Shown here: piece after piece, positions 17,784 to 25,376 of the stretch
Layout: each line of letters begins with the position of its first letter
Numbering within the stretch: the stretch's first letter is position 1
Source: JACMLC01 sp963720235
Lineage (GTDB): Bacteria; Acidobacteriota; Blastocatellia; Pyrinomonadales; Pyrinomonadaceae
Assembly (NCBI GenBank): GCA_963720235.1
Contig: OY970389.1
Span: 5,208,001-5,272,000 of the forward strand
Length of the DNA: 64,000 nt
Direction: 5' to 3'
The notes under the pieces: model-generated
Databases searched by the model: none
What the model saw: only the letters and a program-made list of their open reading frames with translations
What the model was told of the DNA's origin: nothing
Made by a program: the position numbers and the translations under genes

Positions 17784-18242
17784 TTACGCTCCCGCGCTGC
17801 TGGCTCTTTCGAGCGCGCGGATGCGGTCGTGCGCTTCCTGCACTGCTCCGTATTGTCTCTCGACGATAGAGCTGACATCTGCGGGCAAGCCTTCCGCGAT
17901 TGCGTCCTTGTAATTTCTGACAGCCGAATCTTCGCCGCGCTCGCATTCGGAGATGACTGCGCCTTCATCTTCGCCCGTCACTGTTGACTTGATGTCAATC
18001 CAGCCGCGATGCAGTGTGGCGGCCACGCTGCCTGTCTTCTCAGGGTCGCCGCCGAGCCTGCGCACTTCATTCTGCAACTCTGCTGCAAACTGCGCGCGTT
18101 GCTGCGAGTAGGTATTAAAGAGAGTTTGCAACTCTGCATTCTTCACGCCCTCTGCGGCTGTGCGAAAGCCCTCCTGTCCGTCCTTGCATGTCTCAATCAA
18201 GTTGTTGAGAGTCGAAATTACTTCATCATTTGTCCTTGCCAT
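17784..18242 (-). CDS. DUF2383/PA2169-family four-helix-bundle protein
   Basis: A 152-residue, all-helical protein beginning MARTNDEVISTLNNLIETC. NNLIETCKDGQEGFRTAAEG and a C-terminal helix HDRIRALERAS match the DUF2383 (PA2169-like) ferritin-like fold. GGGAG precedes ATG 18242 at about 10 bases; the longer frame to 18311 lacks any signal. Members are linked to general stress in proteobacteria, but the biochemical role is not established. The start is 83 bases from the stop of the rhomboid gene, same strand. Confidence 0.82.
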   Translation of the reverse strand: MARTNDEVISTLNNLIETCKDGQEGFRTAAEGVKNAELQTLFNTYSQQRAQFAAELQNEVRRLGGDPEKTGSVAATLHRGWIDIKSTVTGEDEGAVISECERGEDSAVRNYKDAIAEGLPADVSSIVERQYGAVQEAHDRIRALERASSAGA

Positions 18243-18324
18243 ATTTTCTTTCTCCCTTTCTGAAATTAATTGCCACAAAACCGAGCGGGCGATTCTTTCT
18301 CTCCGGCCCACTCACGAAAACTTT

Positions 18325-19059
18325 TCAAGCCGTTCTGACACCCGGCCCGCGCCCGATGGCGAAAACTTTGATGAGCACGAGCCCGGCGATAAAGCCGCCG
18401 ATGTGCGCCGCATAAGCCACGCCGCCGCCCGTCGCTCCGCGATTGAACCAGCCTTCGACCACCTGAAAGACAAACCACAATCCGATGGCTACGACCGCCG
18501 GAACTTCCGTCAGCATGTTAATCATAATCACGCGCACACGCCTGCCCGGATGCAAGAGCATGTAGCCGCCTAGAACTCCCGAAATCGCTCCCGAAGCTCC
18601 GAGACTTGGAATGTAAGAATCCATGTTCATAAAGACATGCGACAAAGATGCAATCACGCCGCAGACGAGATAAAAGAGTAGATACCTCACGCGCCCCAGC
18701 GTGTGCTCTATGTTGTCGCCAAAGACCCAGAGGAACAGCATGTTGCCCAACAAGTGCATCAGGCTGCCGTGCATGAACATCGAAGTCAGCAGCGTGATAT
18801 AGACGGAGATGGGCGTCGGTTGCAGATCAATCTGGCCCTCTATCTCATCCGTCATTGGATTCTGAATGACAACGGGCTTGTCTATGTCGCGGCCAGTGAC
18901 AATTTCCTGCGGCACTGTCGCGTAGGCGTAAGTAAATTTGTCATTGCCTCCGAGACTCTGAAAAAAGACGAAGACGATGATATTCAGAGCTATCAGTAGA
19001 TAGTTAACAAGCGGCGTTGTTGTGCGGTCGGAATTGTCGTCGCCAATCGGAAAGAGCAT
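18325..19059 (-). CDS. rhomboid family intramembrane serine protease
   Basis: A 244-residue membrane protein with six to seven helices. The catalytic dyad is S156 in GASGAISG and H219 in AAHIGGF; the oxyanion/HxxxN region is MHLLGNMLFLWVFGDNIE (H102, N106). It cleaves transmembrane substrates within the membrane. A 50-residue loop (about 38-88) between helices 1 and 2 is longer than in E. coli GlpG. A Fur-box-like palindrome lies 155 bases upstream of the start (19215-19229). Confidence 0.93.
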   Translation of the reverse strand: MLFPIGDDNSDRTTTPLVNYLLIALNIIVFVFFQSLGGNDKFTYAYATVPQEIVTGRDIDKPVVIQNPMTDEIEGQIDLQPTPISVYITLLTSMFMHGSLMHLLGNMLFLWVFGDNIEHTLGRVRYLLFYLVCGVIASLSHVFMNMDSYIPSLGASGAISGVLGGYMLLHPGRRVRVIMINMLTEVPAVVAIGLWFVFQVVEGWFNRGATGGGVAYAAHIGGFIAGLVLIKVFAIGRGPGVRTA

Positions 19060-19146
19060 TCTCTTTATTCCTCACATTTGAAACGTGAAATCTAATTTCC
19101 TTGCACCTACTGTTCCGCATGCTTTGAAAGCTCTTTAAAAGAGAAA

Positions 19147-19173
19147 CGCGCGGCATAAACACTATGTCGCGCG
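19147..19173 (-). terminator. probable intrinsic terminator of the symporter gene
   Basis: On the minus strand an 11-pair stem (CGCGCGACATA with its partner, one G-U pair) is followed by TTTCTCTTTT. It lies about 95 bases downstream of the symporter stop. Confidence 0.55.
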
Positions 19174-19214
19174 CCTCTTAGACTGAATTTAAAAGCTAAA
19201 GCATGGATGTCAGT

Positions 19215-19229
19215 TGAGAATCATTCTCA
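19215..19229. promoter_or_regulatory. Fur-box-like 7-1-7 palindrome
   Basis: TGAGAATCATTCTCA is a perfect 7-1-7 inverted repeat that differs from the Fur core TGATAATNATTATCA at two symmetric positions. It lies 155 bases upstream of the rhomboid start and just beyond the symporter stop. Fur-type control of the rhomboid is inferred, not shown; no -35/-10 pair is clearly placed around it. Confidence 0.45.
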
Positions 19230-19268
19230 TACACTTTAAAGACTGCGCGGGCATGCTTTTATTCCGCT

Positions 19269-20753
19269 CTAAGCGCGGTCAGAAGCGGGCGGCACAACTC
19301 CCGCATGCACAATCGCGGGCTGGTGCGGCTTCAATAATTCATAGCCTTCCGAGCGCGCCACATAAGTCGCGGCAGTGATGTCGCCTGTCACGTTCAGCGT
19401 CGTGCGGCACATATCCAGTATGCGATCAACTCCTAAAATAATCGCAATCAACGCCGGGTTGACGCCGATGGTCACCAGCACGCCGATGATGAAGGGAATC
19501 GAACCCGATGGCACGCCAGCCGTCCCTATGCCGCCGAGGATTGCCAGATAGACGACCATCAACTGCACGCTCAGAGAGAGGTCAACGCCCGCAAGCTGGG
19601 CCAGAAAGAGCACCGTCACGCCTTCATACAAAGCCGTCCCGTTCTGATTGGCAGTCGCTCCAACAGTCAGCACAAAGCTATTAATCTCCTGCGGCACTCC
19701 CAAATTTTCTTCCGAGACGCGTAGCGCAGTCGGCAGCGTTGCGTTTGATGATGAGGTGGAAAACGCAGTCAGTATCACGGTCTTGATGCGCCGGAAAAAT
19801 TCGAGCGGCGAGATGCGCGAGAGAAAATAAACCGAGAGCGAATAGACGCCGAACATCTGTAGCGAGAGACCGACCAGCACCGTGACAACGAACCAGCCGA
19901 GCGCCTGCAACAAGTCAACCCCGAAGCGCGCAGTGTTATTAAAGAGCAGGCACGCCACCGCAAACGGCGCAAACTTCATAATGATGTCTATAATCTTCGC
20001 CGTGATTTGATAGAGGGCTTCCATGCCTCTGAGAAGTGGCGCGGTCACTTCGACGGGGATGAGCGTGATGGCGATGCCGACAATCAGCGCGAAGAACATC
20101 AGGTGCAGCATGTTCGGCGTGTCGCTCTGCGTGGTGGAACCCGTGACGATGCCCGCCACCGCCGCCACAGGATTTGACGGCACGATGGTTTTGACTACTT
20201 GCATCAGAGGCGTATCCGCCGTCTTGCCTTTAGTCGCCTTCTCTACCTCTGCGGTTGCGCCCGCGCCATAGCGTTGTTGCAGCGCAGCGGAAGTCGCCGG
20301 ATCAACCCTCTCCCCCGGCCTGATAGTGTTGGCAAGCGTGAGGCCGATGACGACAGAGATGGCGGAGACGATCAGTGTGTAGGCGAAAGATTTGAGGCCC
20401 ACGCGCCCCAGCTTGCGTATGTCGCCGATGCCTGCGACGCCTACGACCAGAGAGGAGAAGACGAGCGGCACGACAATCATCAGCAGGAGGCGCAGGAAGA
20501 GCTGCCCTATGGGATTCGTGATATGCTCCACGACCCACACCACGCGCGGGTGATCGCCGCCGAGCAGTTGATTGACAGCGATGCCCGCGACGACGCCGAC
20601 TGCCAATCCAATTAGAATACGCGTATGCAGGGCCATGCCCTTCGGCTTATCCGGCGTCTCGTCGTCAAGGTCTGTCGTCACCTCGCGCTCGAAAGCATGC
20701 GCGTCCAGTTCGCCATCACGCTTCACGCTCTTCTCATCTCGCTCGTCAGCCAT
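19269..20753 (-). CDS. dicarboxylate/amino acid:cation symporter (DAACS family)
   Basis: A 494-residue protein. After a charged 35-residue cytoplasmic N-terminus come about eight helices and two re-entrant loops. Family signatures are LLLMIVVPLVFSSLVVGVAG, TAFSTSSSNATLPTALRVSE (serine-rich hairpin 1), NQNGTALYEG (NMDGT-like motif) and DRILDMCRTTLNVTGD. It imports C4-dicarboxylates, glutamate or aspartate with Na+ or H+; the exact substrate is unknown. An unusual insertion (about 160-210) contains KATKGKTADTPLMQ, as in many bacterial members with a long 3-4 loop. It starts 4 bases after the nadK stop. Confidence 0.92.
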   Translation of the reverse strand: MADERDEKSVKRDGELDAHAFEREVTTDLDDETPDKPKGMALHTRILIGLAVGVVAGIAVNQLLGGDHPRVVWVVEHITNPIGQLFLRLLLMIVVPLVFSSLVVGVAGIGDIRKLGRVGLKSFAYTLIVSAISVVIGLTLANTIRPGERVDPATSAALQQRYGAGATAEVEKATKGKTADTPLMQVVKTIVPSNPVAAVAGIVTGSTTQSDTPNMLHLMFFALIVGIAITLIPVEVTAPLLRGMEALYQITAKIIDIIMKFAPFAVACLLFNNTARFGVDLLQALGWFVVTVLVGLSLQMFGVYSLSVYFLSRISPLEFFRRIKTVILTAFSTSSSNATLPTALRVSEENLGVPQEINSFVLTVGATANQNGTALYEGVTVLFLAQLAGVDLSLSVQLMVVYLAILGGIGTAGVPSGSIPFIIGVLVTIGVNPALIAIILGVDRILDMCRTTLNVTGDITAATYVARSEGYELLKPHQPAIVHAGVVPPASDRA

Positions 20754-20757
20754 TTTT

Positions 20758-21642
20758 TTATCTTCCCCATTTCAATTTGTCGCGCAGCACATCAAAATAA
20801 TTTCTGTTCATCGGCTGCACAAGGTTAAAGGTCGTCTGGCTCTTGTGAATCAGCACGCGGTCGTCAACTTTAAGCGGAAACCCGACCTGCCCGTCGAGCG
20901 TCAAAGCCACCTCTTCCTTCTCCGTCTTCAAACGCAGTTCAATCTGTGCGCGGTCTGGCACAACAATCGGACGATTCGAGAGAGTGAAAGGGCAGATGGG
21001 CGTGACGACGATGGCGTTCATCGAAGGATAAATGACAGGGCCGCCCGCAGAAAGATTGTAAGCGGTTGAGCCTGTCGGCGTGGAGACAATCAATCCGTCC
21101 GCGCGAAACGAGTTGACAAACATGCCATTAAAATAGGCTTCGATTTCGATGATGCGCGCCAGGGCGGATTTGTTGATGACGACATCGTTGAGCACGCGGC
21201 TGTGCGCCAGTCGGTCTTCGCCACGAAAGTGTTCGACGGCGAGCATCACGCGATTGTCTAAGCGATAGTTTCCCTCAAGAATGGATTCGAGCGCGGGGAA
21301 CATCTCTTCGATGCGAAACTCCGCGAGATAGCCGAGGCTGCCGTAGTTGATGCCGAGCACAGGCACTTCTTTATCGCCAAGCAAACGCGCCGTCGAAATC
21401 ATCGTCCCGTCGCCGCCGAGCACAATCAGCAGGTCAACGTGCTCCGCCAACTCTTCGCGCCCTCGTGTCTCAATCGCGCAGCCAGTCTGACGCTCTATAT
21501 GTTCGCGCTCAAGCGACGGGTCGCCGACCAGAGTGATGCCGCGCGCGTCTAGCCATTCGACAAGGTCGCAGATAGTCTTGACCGCCTCATGTTGATGCGG
21601 TTTGACGACGACACCGACGCGACGTATGGCAGACTCGACCAT
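20758..21642 (-). CDS. nadK: NAD kinase
   Basis: A 294-residue cytoplasmic enzyme that phosphorylates NAD to NADP. It contains LLIVLGGDGTMIS, PVLGINYGSLGYLAEF, the substrate motif DGLIVSTPTGSTAYNLSAGG and the C-terminal NRPIVVPDRAQIELRL region. Start ATG 21642 is preferred over the TTG directly upstream. It sits just before the dicarboxylate symporter with a 4-base gap, so the two are probably one transcript, an uncommon pairing. Confidence 0.95.
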   Translation of the reverse strand: MVESAIRRVGVVVKPHQHEAVKTICDLVEWLDARGITLVGDPSLEREHIERQTGCAIETRGREELAEHVDLLIVLGGDGTMISTARLLGDKEVPVLGINYGSLGYLAEFRIEEMFPALESILEGNYRLDNRVMLAVEHFRGEDRLAHSRVLNDVVINKSALARIIEIEAYFNGMFVNSFRADGLIVSTPTGSTAYNLSAGGPVIYPSMNAIVVTPICPFTLSNRPIVVPDRAQIELRLKTEKEEVALTLDGQVGFPLKVDDRVLIHKSQTTFNLVQPMNRNYFDVLRDKLKWGR

Positions 21643-21749
21643 CAATCAACCAACTTCTTCGCAGGCTCTAAATTTATTGATTACTGAAAGATACGGCACG
21701 CGGATGATACAAGCGCGCACTTTGAAGTGTCAACGAAATCAGCGACTAA

Positions 21750-21844
21750 GCCACAGAGACACAGAGACACAGAGATATAAAATATAAAATGAGATGATGC
21801 AGTCTTACTTATTTTCCTGCTCTGTGTCTCTGTGTCTCTGTGGC
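21750..21844. repeat. CACAGAGA word palindrome
   Basis: Perfect 25-base arms GCCACAGAGACACAGAGACA... (21750-21774) and their complement (21820-21844), separated by 45 A/T-rich bases. The same outer words occur at 41979 and 42272. It lies between the nadK promoter side and the end of the GNAT gene. Confidence 0.95.
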
Positions 21845-21858
21845 AATATCTTAAAGCT

Positions 21859-22329
21859 TCACGCGAGTGACATTTCAAAGCCAAACTCTACTGTGTTGTT
21901 CGAGTCGTGCAAGTCGCGCACGCCAAACTTTTCAAAGCCCATGTTTTGATAGAGCCTGTGCGCGTCCAGAAATCGCGTGTCGCTCCAGAGAAACATGCGC
22001 TGTTTGCCTGCCGCGCGCGCATGTTCGATGGCAAGGTTTGTGAGCCTGCGTCCCCATCCATGTTTGCGCAGGGAAGGATGCACATAAAGAGATTTCAATT
22101 CTCCTGCATCATCAGAGAGCGCGACGGCGACAGTGGCGAGGATTGCGCCCTCTTCTTCAACAACCCAGAACTCTCCGCCGCTTGCGCGAAAGTAAGGGCC
22201 GGGCGCGAGCAGGTGACGCTCTTCGGTTTCGACATTGAAACCGCAATCGTATTCCGCATAAATCCCCGCGATGAGCGAATGGATTGCAGGCACATCTGAT
22301 GGAATTGTCGTGCGCACAATGTTTGACAT
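21859..22329 (-). CDS. GNAT family N-acetyltransferase
   Basis: A 156-residue protein with the GNAT core: strand 4 GELKSLYVHPSLRKHGWGRR supplies the acetyl-CoA pyrophosphate loop (about residues 79-97), then LAIEHARAAGKQRMFLWSD, YQNMGFEKFG. The acceptor substrate is unknown; closest in feel are small cytoplasmic acetyltransferases acting on amino acids or aminoglycoside-like compounds. ATG 22329 (MSNIVRTT) is chosen from nearby candidates (22335, 22329) without strong ribosome-binding evidence. Confidence 0.88.
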   Translation of the reverse strand: MSNIVRTTIPSDVPAIHSLIAGIYAEYDCGFNVETEERHLLAPGPYFRASGGEFWVVEEEGAILATVAVALSDDAGELKSLYVHPSLRKHGWGRRLTNLAIEHARAAGKQRMFLWSDTRFLDAHRLYQNMGFEKFGVRDLHDSNNTVEFGFEMSLA

Positions 22330-22342
22330 AAGCATCAGGTCG

Positions 22343-22426
22343 GAACCGCCTGCGGTAGCGGGCGTGTCTTTAATGTTGGCAAGTGAGTGGTATCAATGAG
22401 AGCCCGCCCGCTACCGCAGGCGGTTC
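22343..22426. repeat. CCGCCTGCGGTAGCGGGC inverted repeat
   Basis: GAACCGCCTGCGGTAGCGGGC (22343-22363) pairs perfectly with 22406-22426. The right arm is translated as the last residues (QNRLR) of the Cys-cluster gene ending at 22411. Confidence 0.93.
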
Positions 22427-23097
22427 TGACTTACAGCTGAGCTTGCGCGCGGGCGATGAGTTTGCCGTGCGGGGTTTGCTCTCCTGTCCTGTTGCGTGGC
22501 CCAGACGCGCGCCAGCCTTTCAAGCTCCACGCCATCCGATGCAGGGTCAACCAGACAGAGCCAGAGCGGTGTCGGCAGCCACGCCCACGCCGCGCCATAA
22601 ACTTCACGGTTCAACTGCTCGACAGTGTGCTCCGTGCGCGCCTCAAGCCGCGCGGGCGGCAGGTCTTGCCAGTCTTCATAACAGGCATGCTGTATGCACG
22701 GCGCGGGCTTAGCGCGACGATGCACCAGACAACCGGACTGCGGGTCGTAAAGCGGGCAAGAGTAAGTCTGCGCGAACGTGTCGCCCACCGCGCGCAGCTT
22801 ATATCGCTCAACCGTCTCCCTCGCGCGAGCATAAACAGCATGCCTCTCAGCATCACTCAGACGCGGCGTGCGCTCTAAAGTTTCGCGTATCGCGACCGCT
22901 TCAAGACGCGTGATATGGACATTGACGAAATGCTCGTCCGTGCAACACACACCGCGCGTCGGGCAAGTCCGGCAGTCCTGCGCCCTGTGCTCATAATTCA
23001 GCTTAACGAAACTTTGGTACGCACTCTTGACGCGCTGTAGATGAGCCAGCGCGGCTTGCTCTTTGCTGTGTGCCTTCATATCTATAACAGCGACCAT
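22411..23097 (-). CDS. YkgJ-like cysteine-cluster protein
   Basis: A 228-residue protein with a metal-binding cysteine array: CRTCPTRGVCC (about 42-52), CPLYDPQSGCLVHRRAKPAPC and a further HAC. This order resembles the YkgJ/Fli-like Zn/Fe-S cysteine cluster family of unknown function. The C-terminal tail (after RANPARQTHRPRA) is basic and is encoded by an inverted repeat, so the original stop was probably replaced. The start at 23097 abuts the stop of the coiled-coil gene; ATG 23079 is an alternative. Likely co-transcribed with tlyA and the coiled-coil gene. Confidence 0.7.
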   Translation of the reverse strand: MVAVIDMKAHSKEQAALAHLQRVKSAYQSFVKLNYEHRAQDCRTCPTRGVCCTDEHFVNVHITRLEAVAIRETLERTPRLSDAERHAVYARARETVERYKLRAVGDTFAQTYSCPLYDPQSGCLVHRRAKPAPCIQHACYEDWQDLPPARLEARTEHTVEQLNREVYGAAWAWLPTPLWLCLVDPASDGVELERLARVWATQQDRRANPARQTHRPRASSAVSQNRLR

Positions 23098-23547
23098 CTA
23101 TTCTTGCGGTGGATTGCCATTTCCAGATGAGAATTTTATTAAGTTGCCGACAACTTTTGTTAAATCGGAAATATCCTGCTGCGTTCGATGTTGTGCCTCA
23201 GTCAGATTGGAAATGTCCTGTTGCGTCCTTTGTTGCGCTTGTGCCAAGTCACGGATGGCTTGGCGTAGCTCGCTCATCCCCTGTCGCATGTCGGCATTGA
23301 TTTGTCCTTGCGCTTCGACGTGGTGCAGCATTGTTTGCATAAACTCTGTCTGCGTCTCGCCAAGGGATTTAACTATTTGATTGGTTTGTTCTATTTGTTG
23401 ACGGGTTTGTTCTATTTGTTGACGGGTTTGTTCTATTTGCTGACGAGTTTGTTCTATTTGCTGATCGGTTTTTTCAGCTCTGGCATCGAAGTTGGCCTGA
23501 TTTTTCAGCAGGAAATCAATAGCCCTCTCCATTTCCTCACCTGTCAT
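23098..23547 (-). CDS. coiled-coil protein with tandem QIEQTRQ heptads
   Basis: A 149-residue, fully helical protein. Residues about 28-56 are four copies of QIEQTRQ (the last QIEQTNQ), followed by more heptad-like sequence with repeats of QAQQRTQQDISNLTEAQHRT type. No membrane segment or signal. Its start overlaps the end of tlyA by ATGA. Similar short coiled-coil ORFs are found beside restriction or nuclease-like genes in cyanobacteria, but nothing here fixes a function. Confidence 0.7.
   Translation of the reverse strand: MTGEEMERAIDFLLKNQANFDARAEKTDQQIEQTRQQIEQTRQQIEQTRQQIEQTNQIVKSLGETQTEFMQTMLHHVEAQGQINADMRQGMSELRQAIRDLAQAQQRTQQDISNLTEAQHRTQQDISDLTKVVGNLIKFSSGNGNPPQE
23385..23468 (-). 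repeat. four 21-bp tandem repeats coding heptads
   Basis: Unit on plus strand: GTTTGTTCTATTTGTTGACGG with one to three substitutions between copies. Being 21 bp, each unit adds exactly one heptad without breaking the frame, so copy number may vary between strains. Confidence 0.9.
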
Positions 23548-24296
23548 TGATTTTCTCCTTTCTCATACAACGCGAGGAATTCTACATTGCCGTCTGCGCC
23601 TGTGATAGGCGATTCAATCACACCGAGCGGGTGCAAGCCAAGTGTGCGCGCGGTGTGGTTGACTTCTTCGACAACGCGCGCGTGTTTCTGCGGGTCTGTG
23701 ACGATGCCGCCCTTGCCGACTTCGCCGCGCCCGACTTCGAATTGCGGTTTGATTAAGAGAATCATGCGGCCTTCCGTTTTTAAGAGAGGAACGATGGCGG
23801 GCAGCACTTTGGTCGCGGAGATAAAGGAGACATCCATGACTGCGAGGTCGAAATTTTCCGTAAAATCTTCGGGCGAGAGATGACGCGCATTGATGCCTTC
23901 GCGCGCTTCGACACGTGGGTCTGTGCGAAGTCGCCAGTCGAGTTGATTGTGTCCGACATCTATGGCGACGACGCGCGCGGCTCCGTGCTGCAAGAGGCAA
24001 TCCGTAAAGCCTCCGGTCGAAGCTCCGACATCGAGGCAGACAAAGCCTTTGACATCCACTTTAAATTCACTGAGGGCCGCTTCCAATTTCAAACCGCCGC
24101 GCCCGACATAGCGCATCGCTGGGTCGTCCGCGCCCTTGACGCGAATCTGCGCAGTTGTCTCAAACATCTCCGAAGACTTTTCCACGCGCTGCTCATCAAC
24201 GAGCACGACGCCCGCCATCACCAGAGCCTGCGCGCGTGTGCGCGAGGGTGCGAGACCGCGCTCGACCAGCAGCTTGTCTATACGCTCACGCTTCAT
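23544..24296 (-). CDS. tlyA: TlyA family rRNA 2'-O-methyltransferase/haemolysin-like protein
   Basis: A 250-residue protein. An S4 RNA-binding domain (RIDKLLVERGLAPSRTRAQALV) is followed by a FtsJ-like methyltransferase domain: YVGRGGLKLEAAL, SAM motif CLDVGASTGGFTDCLL, VMDVSFISATKVLP and LIKPQFEVGR. In mycobacteria TlyA methylates 16S and 23S rRNA; the same role is inferred here. The start ATG 24296 has no strong Shine-Dalgarno and lies 2 bases from a word repeat. Confidence 0.92.
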   Translation of the reverse strand: MKRERIDKLLVERGLAPSRTRAQALVMAGVVLVDEQRVEKSSEMFETTAQIRVKGADDPAMRYVGRGGLKLEAALSEFKVDVKGFVCLDVGASTGGFTDCLLQHGAARVVAIDVGHNQLDWRLRTDPRVEAREGINARHLSPEDFTENFDLAVMDVSFISATKVLPAIVPLLKTEGRMILLIKPQFEVGRGEVGKGGIVTDPQKHARVVEEVNHTARTLGLHPLGVIESPITGADGNVEFLALYEKGENQ

Positions 24297-24298
24297 CA

Positions 24299-24385
24299 GA
24301 AGGCAAAAGTAAAAAGGTAAAAGGCAAAAGTAAAGCTGAAAAATCTGTGACCTTACTTTTGCCTTTTATCTTTTTAAATTTTTAT
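24299..24385. repeat. GGCAAAAGTAAAAAGGTAAA word palindrome
   Basis: AAGGCAAAAGTAAAAAGGTAAA (about 24300) and repeats pair with ACCTTACTTTTGCCTTTTATC and ATTTTTATTT (to 24385). The same words enclose element copy 2 at 17393-17774. It separates tlyA from the membrane hypothetical. Confidence 0.85.
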
Positions 24386-24391
24386 TTGTCT

Positions 24392-25096
24392 CTAAGGGAT
24401 GCCCTCGAAGATTTCGCGTATGCGATGCACTTCGTCGCGTGTGCGGCGGATGGGGTCTTGCGGGAGGTCGTCGTCATCATTCTGACGATTGCGCCGCGCG
24501 CGTCTTTGTTCTCGCTCCTGCCTGCGACGCTCGCGTTCCTCTGCGCGGTCATCTCTAGCCTCTTGTCTTTCGTCGCGTCTGTCTTCGGCGCGTTCTTGCC
24601 GTGCCTCCCTGCGTTCCTTATCCCTGTCGTCATTAGCGACACGCGCAGGATTATCTTCCGGCACAGTCTGCGGCGGCTGCGCGGTCTCGTTTGCCGTTTC
24701 ATCCACAGAGGCTACCGCGTCGTCTTCAACGATTAGTTCTTCTTCGGGCGTGTAAGTCCAGGGCAAGGTCGTGGGAGATTTGCTGGCGACAGGTCGGACT
24801 GCGACGGATGTTTCCGCAGCAGCCGTCTGACGACGCTGGTAACTGCTGATGGCGAAGCCTGCGGCAACGCCGATGCCGATGGCCGCAATGACAAGCGGCA
24901 AGAGTATCATCCAGCGTTTTGTGTGCGCGGTTGATGCGGTGGCAACAGCAGCAGGTTGTGCTTGTGCGACTTCTGTTTCCGGCAGAGGCACGACGGGGCG
25001 CGCCGCTCTGGTAGCCTCTGTGTTAAAAAAAGGCTTTGCCAGAGTCGCGTCCGGGTCTGCGCCGGTCGGGATAATAATCTTGCGTCTCTCTTCCAT
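24392..25096 (-). CDS. single-pass membrane protein with Arg/Glu-rich tail
   Basis: A 234-residue protein. Residues 62-84 (ILLPLVIAAIGIGVAAGFAI) form a transmembrane helix; the N-terminal 60 residues are Pro/Ala-rich and the C-terminal 80 are a strongly charged Arg/Glu/Asp tract (repeats of RREARQERAEDRR type) ending HRIREIFEGIP. It would be a bitopic protein with a long charged domain. No family is recognised. The ATG at 25096 follows GAGAGACGC weakly. Stands alone, upstream of the dxs 3' end. Confidence 0.6.
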   Translation of the reverse strand: MEERRKIIIPTGADPDATLAKPFFNTEATRAARPVVPLPETEVAQAQPAAVATASTAHTKRWMILLPLVIAAIGIGVAAGFAISSYQRRQTAAAETSVAVRPVASKSPTTLPWTYTPEEELIVEDDAVASVDETANETAQPPQTVPEDNPARVANDDRDKERREARQERAEDRRDERQEARDDRAEERERRRQEREQRRARRNRQNDDDDLPQDPIRRTRDEVHRIREIFEGIP

Positions 25097-25275
25097 TGCT
25101 TTTTCTGAAGACAGCCCGCACGCTTAAGGGCGGCTGCCGCTTACATGATAACAAAAATCCGTGCCGTACAGGGGGAATTAAAAAGTCTCAAGTGAGGCTC
25201 TCTTAAAGAGCGCCGACGTGCCTTTGGATGCAGACCTCAGCCTTTAAGTATGCCATCGCAACTTAAATACAAAGA

Positions 25276-25351
25276 GTTTCCCGCAAAGGCGCAAAGACGC
25301 AAAGAAAAGCTTAACTGTTTTCCTTTGCGTCTTTGCGCCTTTGCGGGAAAC
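25276..25351. repeat. GCAAAGGC word palindrome, copy 4
   Basis: GTTTCCCGCAAAGGCGCAAA with GACGCAAAGAAAA pairs with its complement ending GCGGGAAAC at 25351. The change to GACGC is compensated in the opposite arm (GTCTTTGC), so pairing is retained. It stands 25 bases beyond the dxs stop. Confidence 0.93.
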
Positions 25352-25376
25352 TTGCTTTCTTATACCTGATGGAAAC

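Noticed and set aside
17463..17946. Frames containing VRKVSDFPFSCLFYLRGCAS
   Set aside because: Same repeat element read on the minus strand (copy 2), no independent evidence of a gene.
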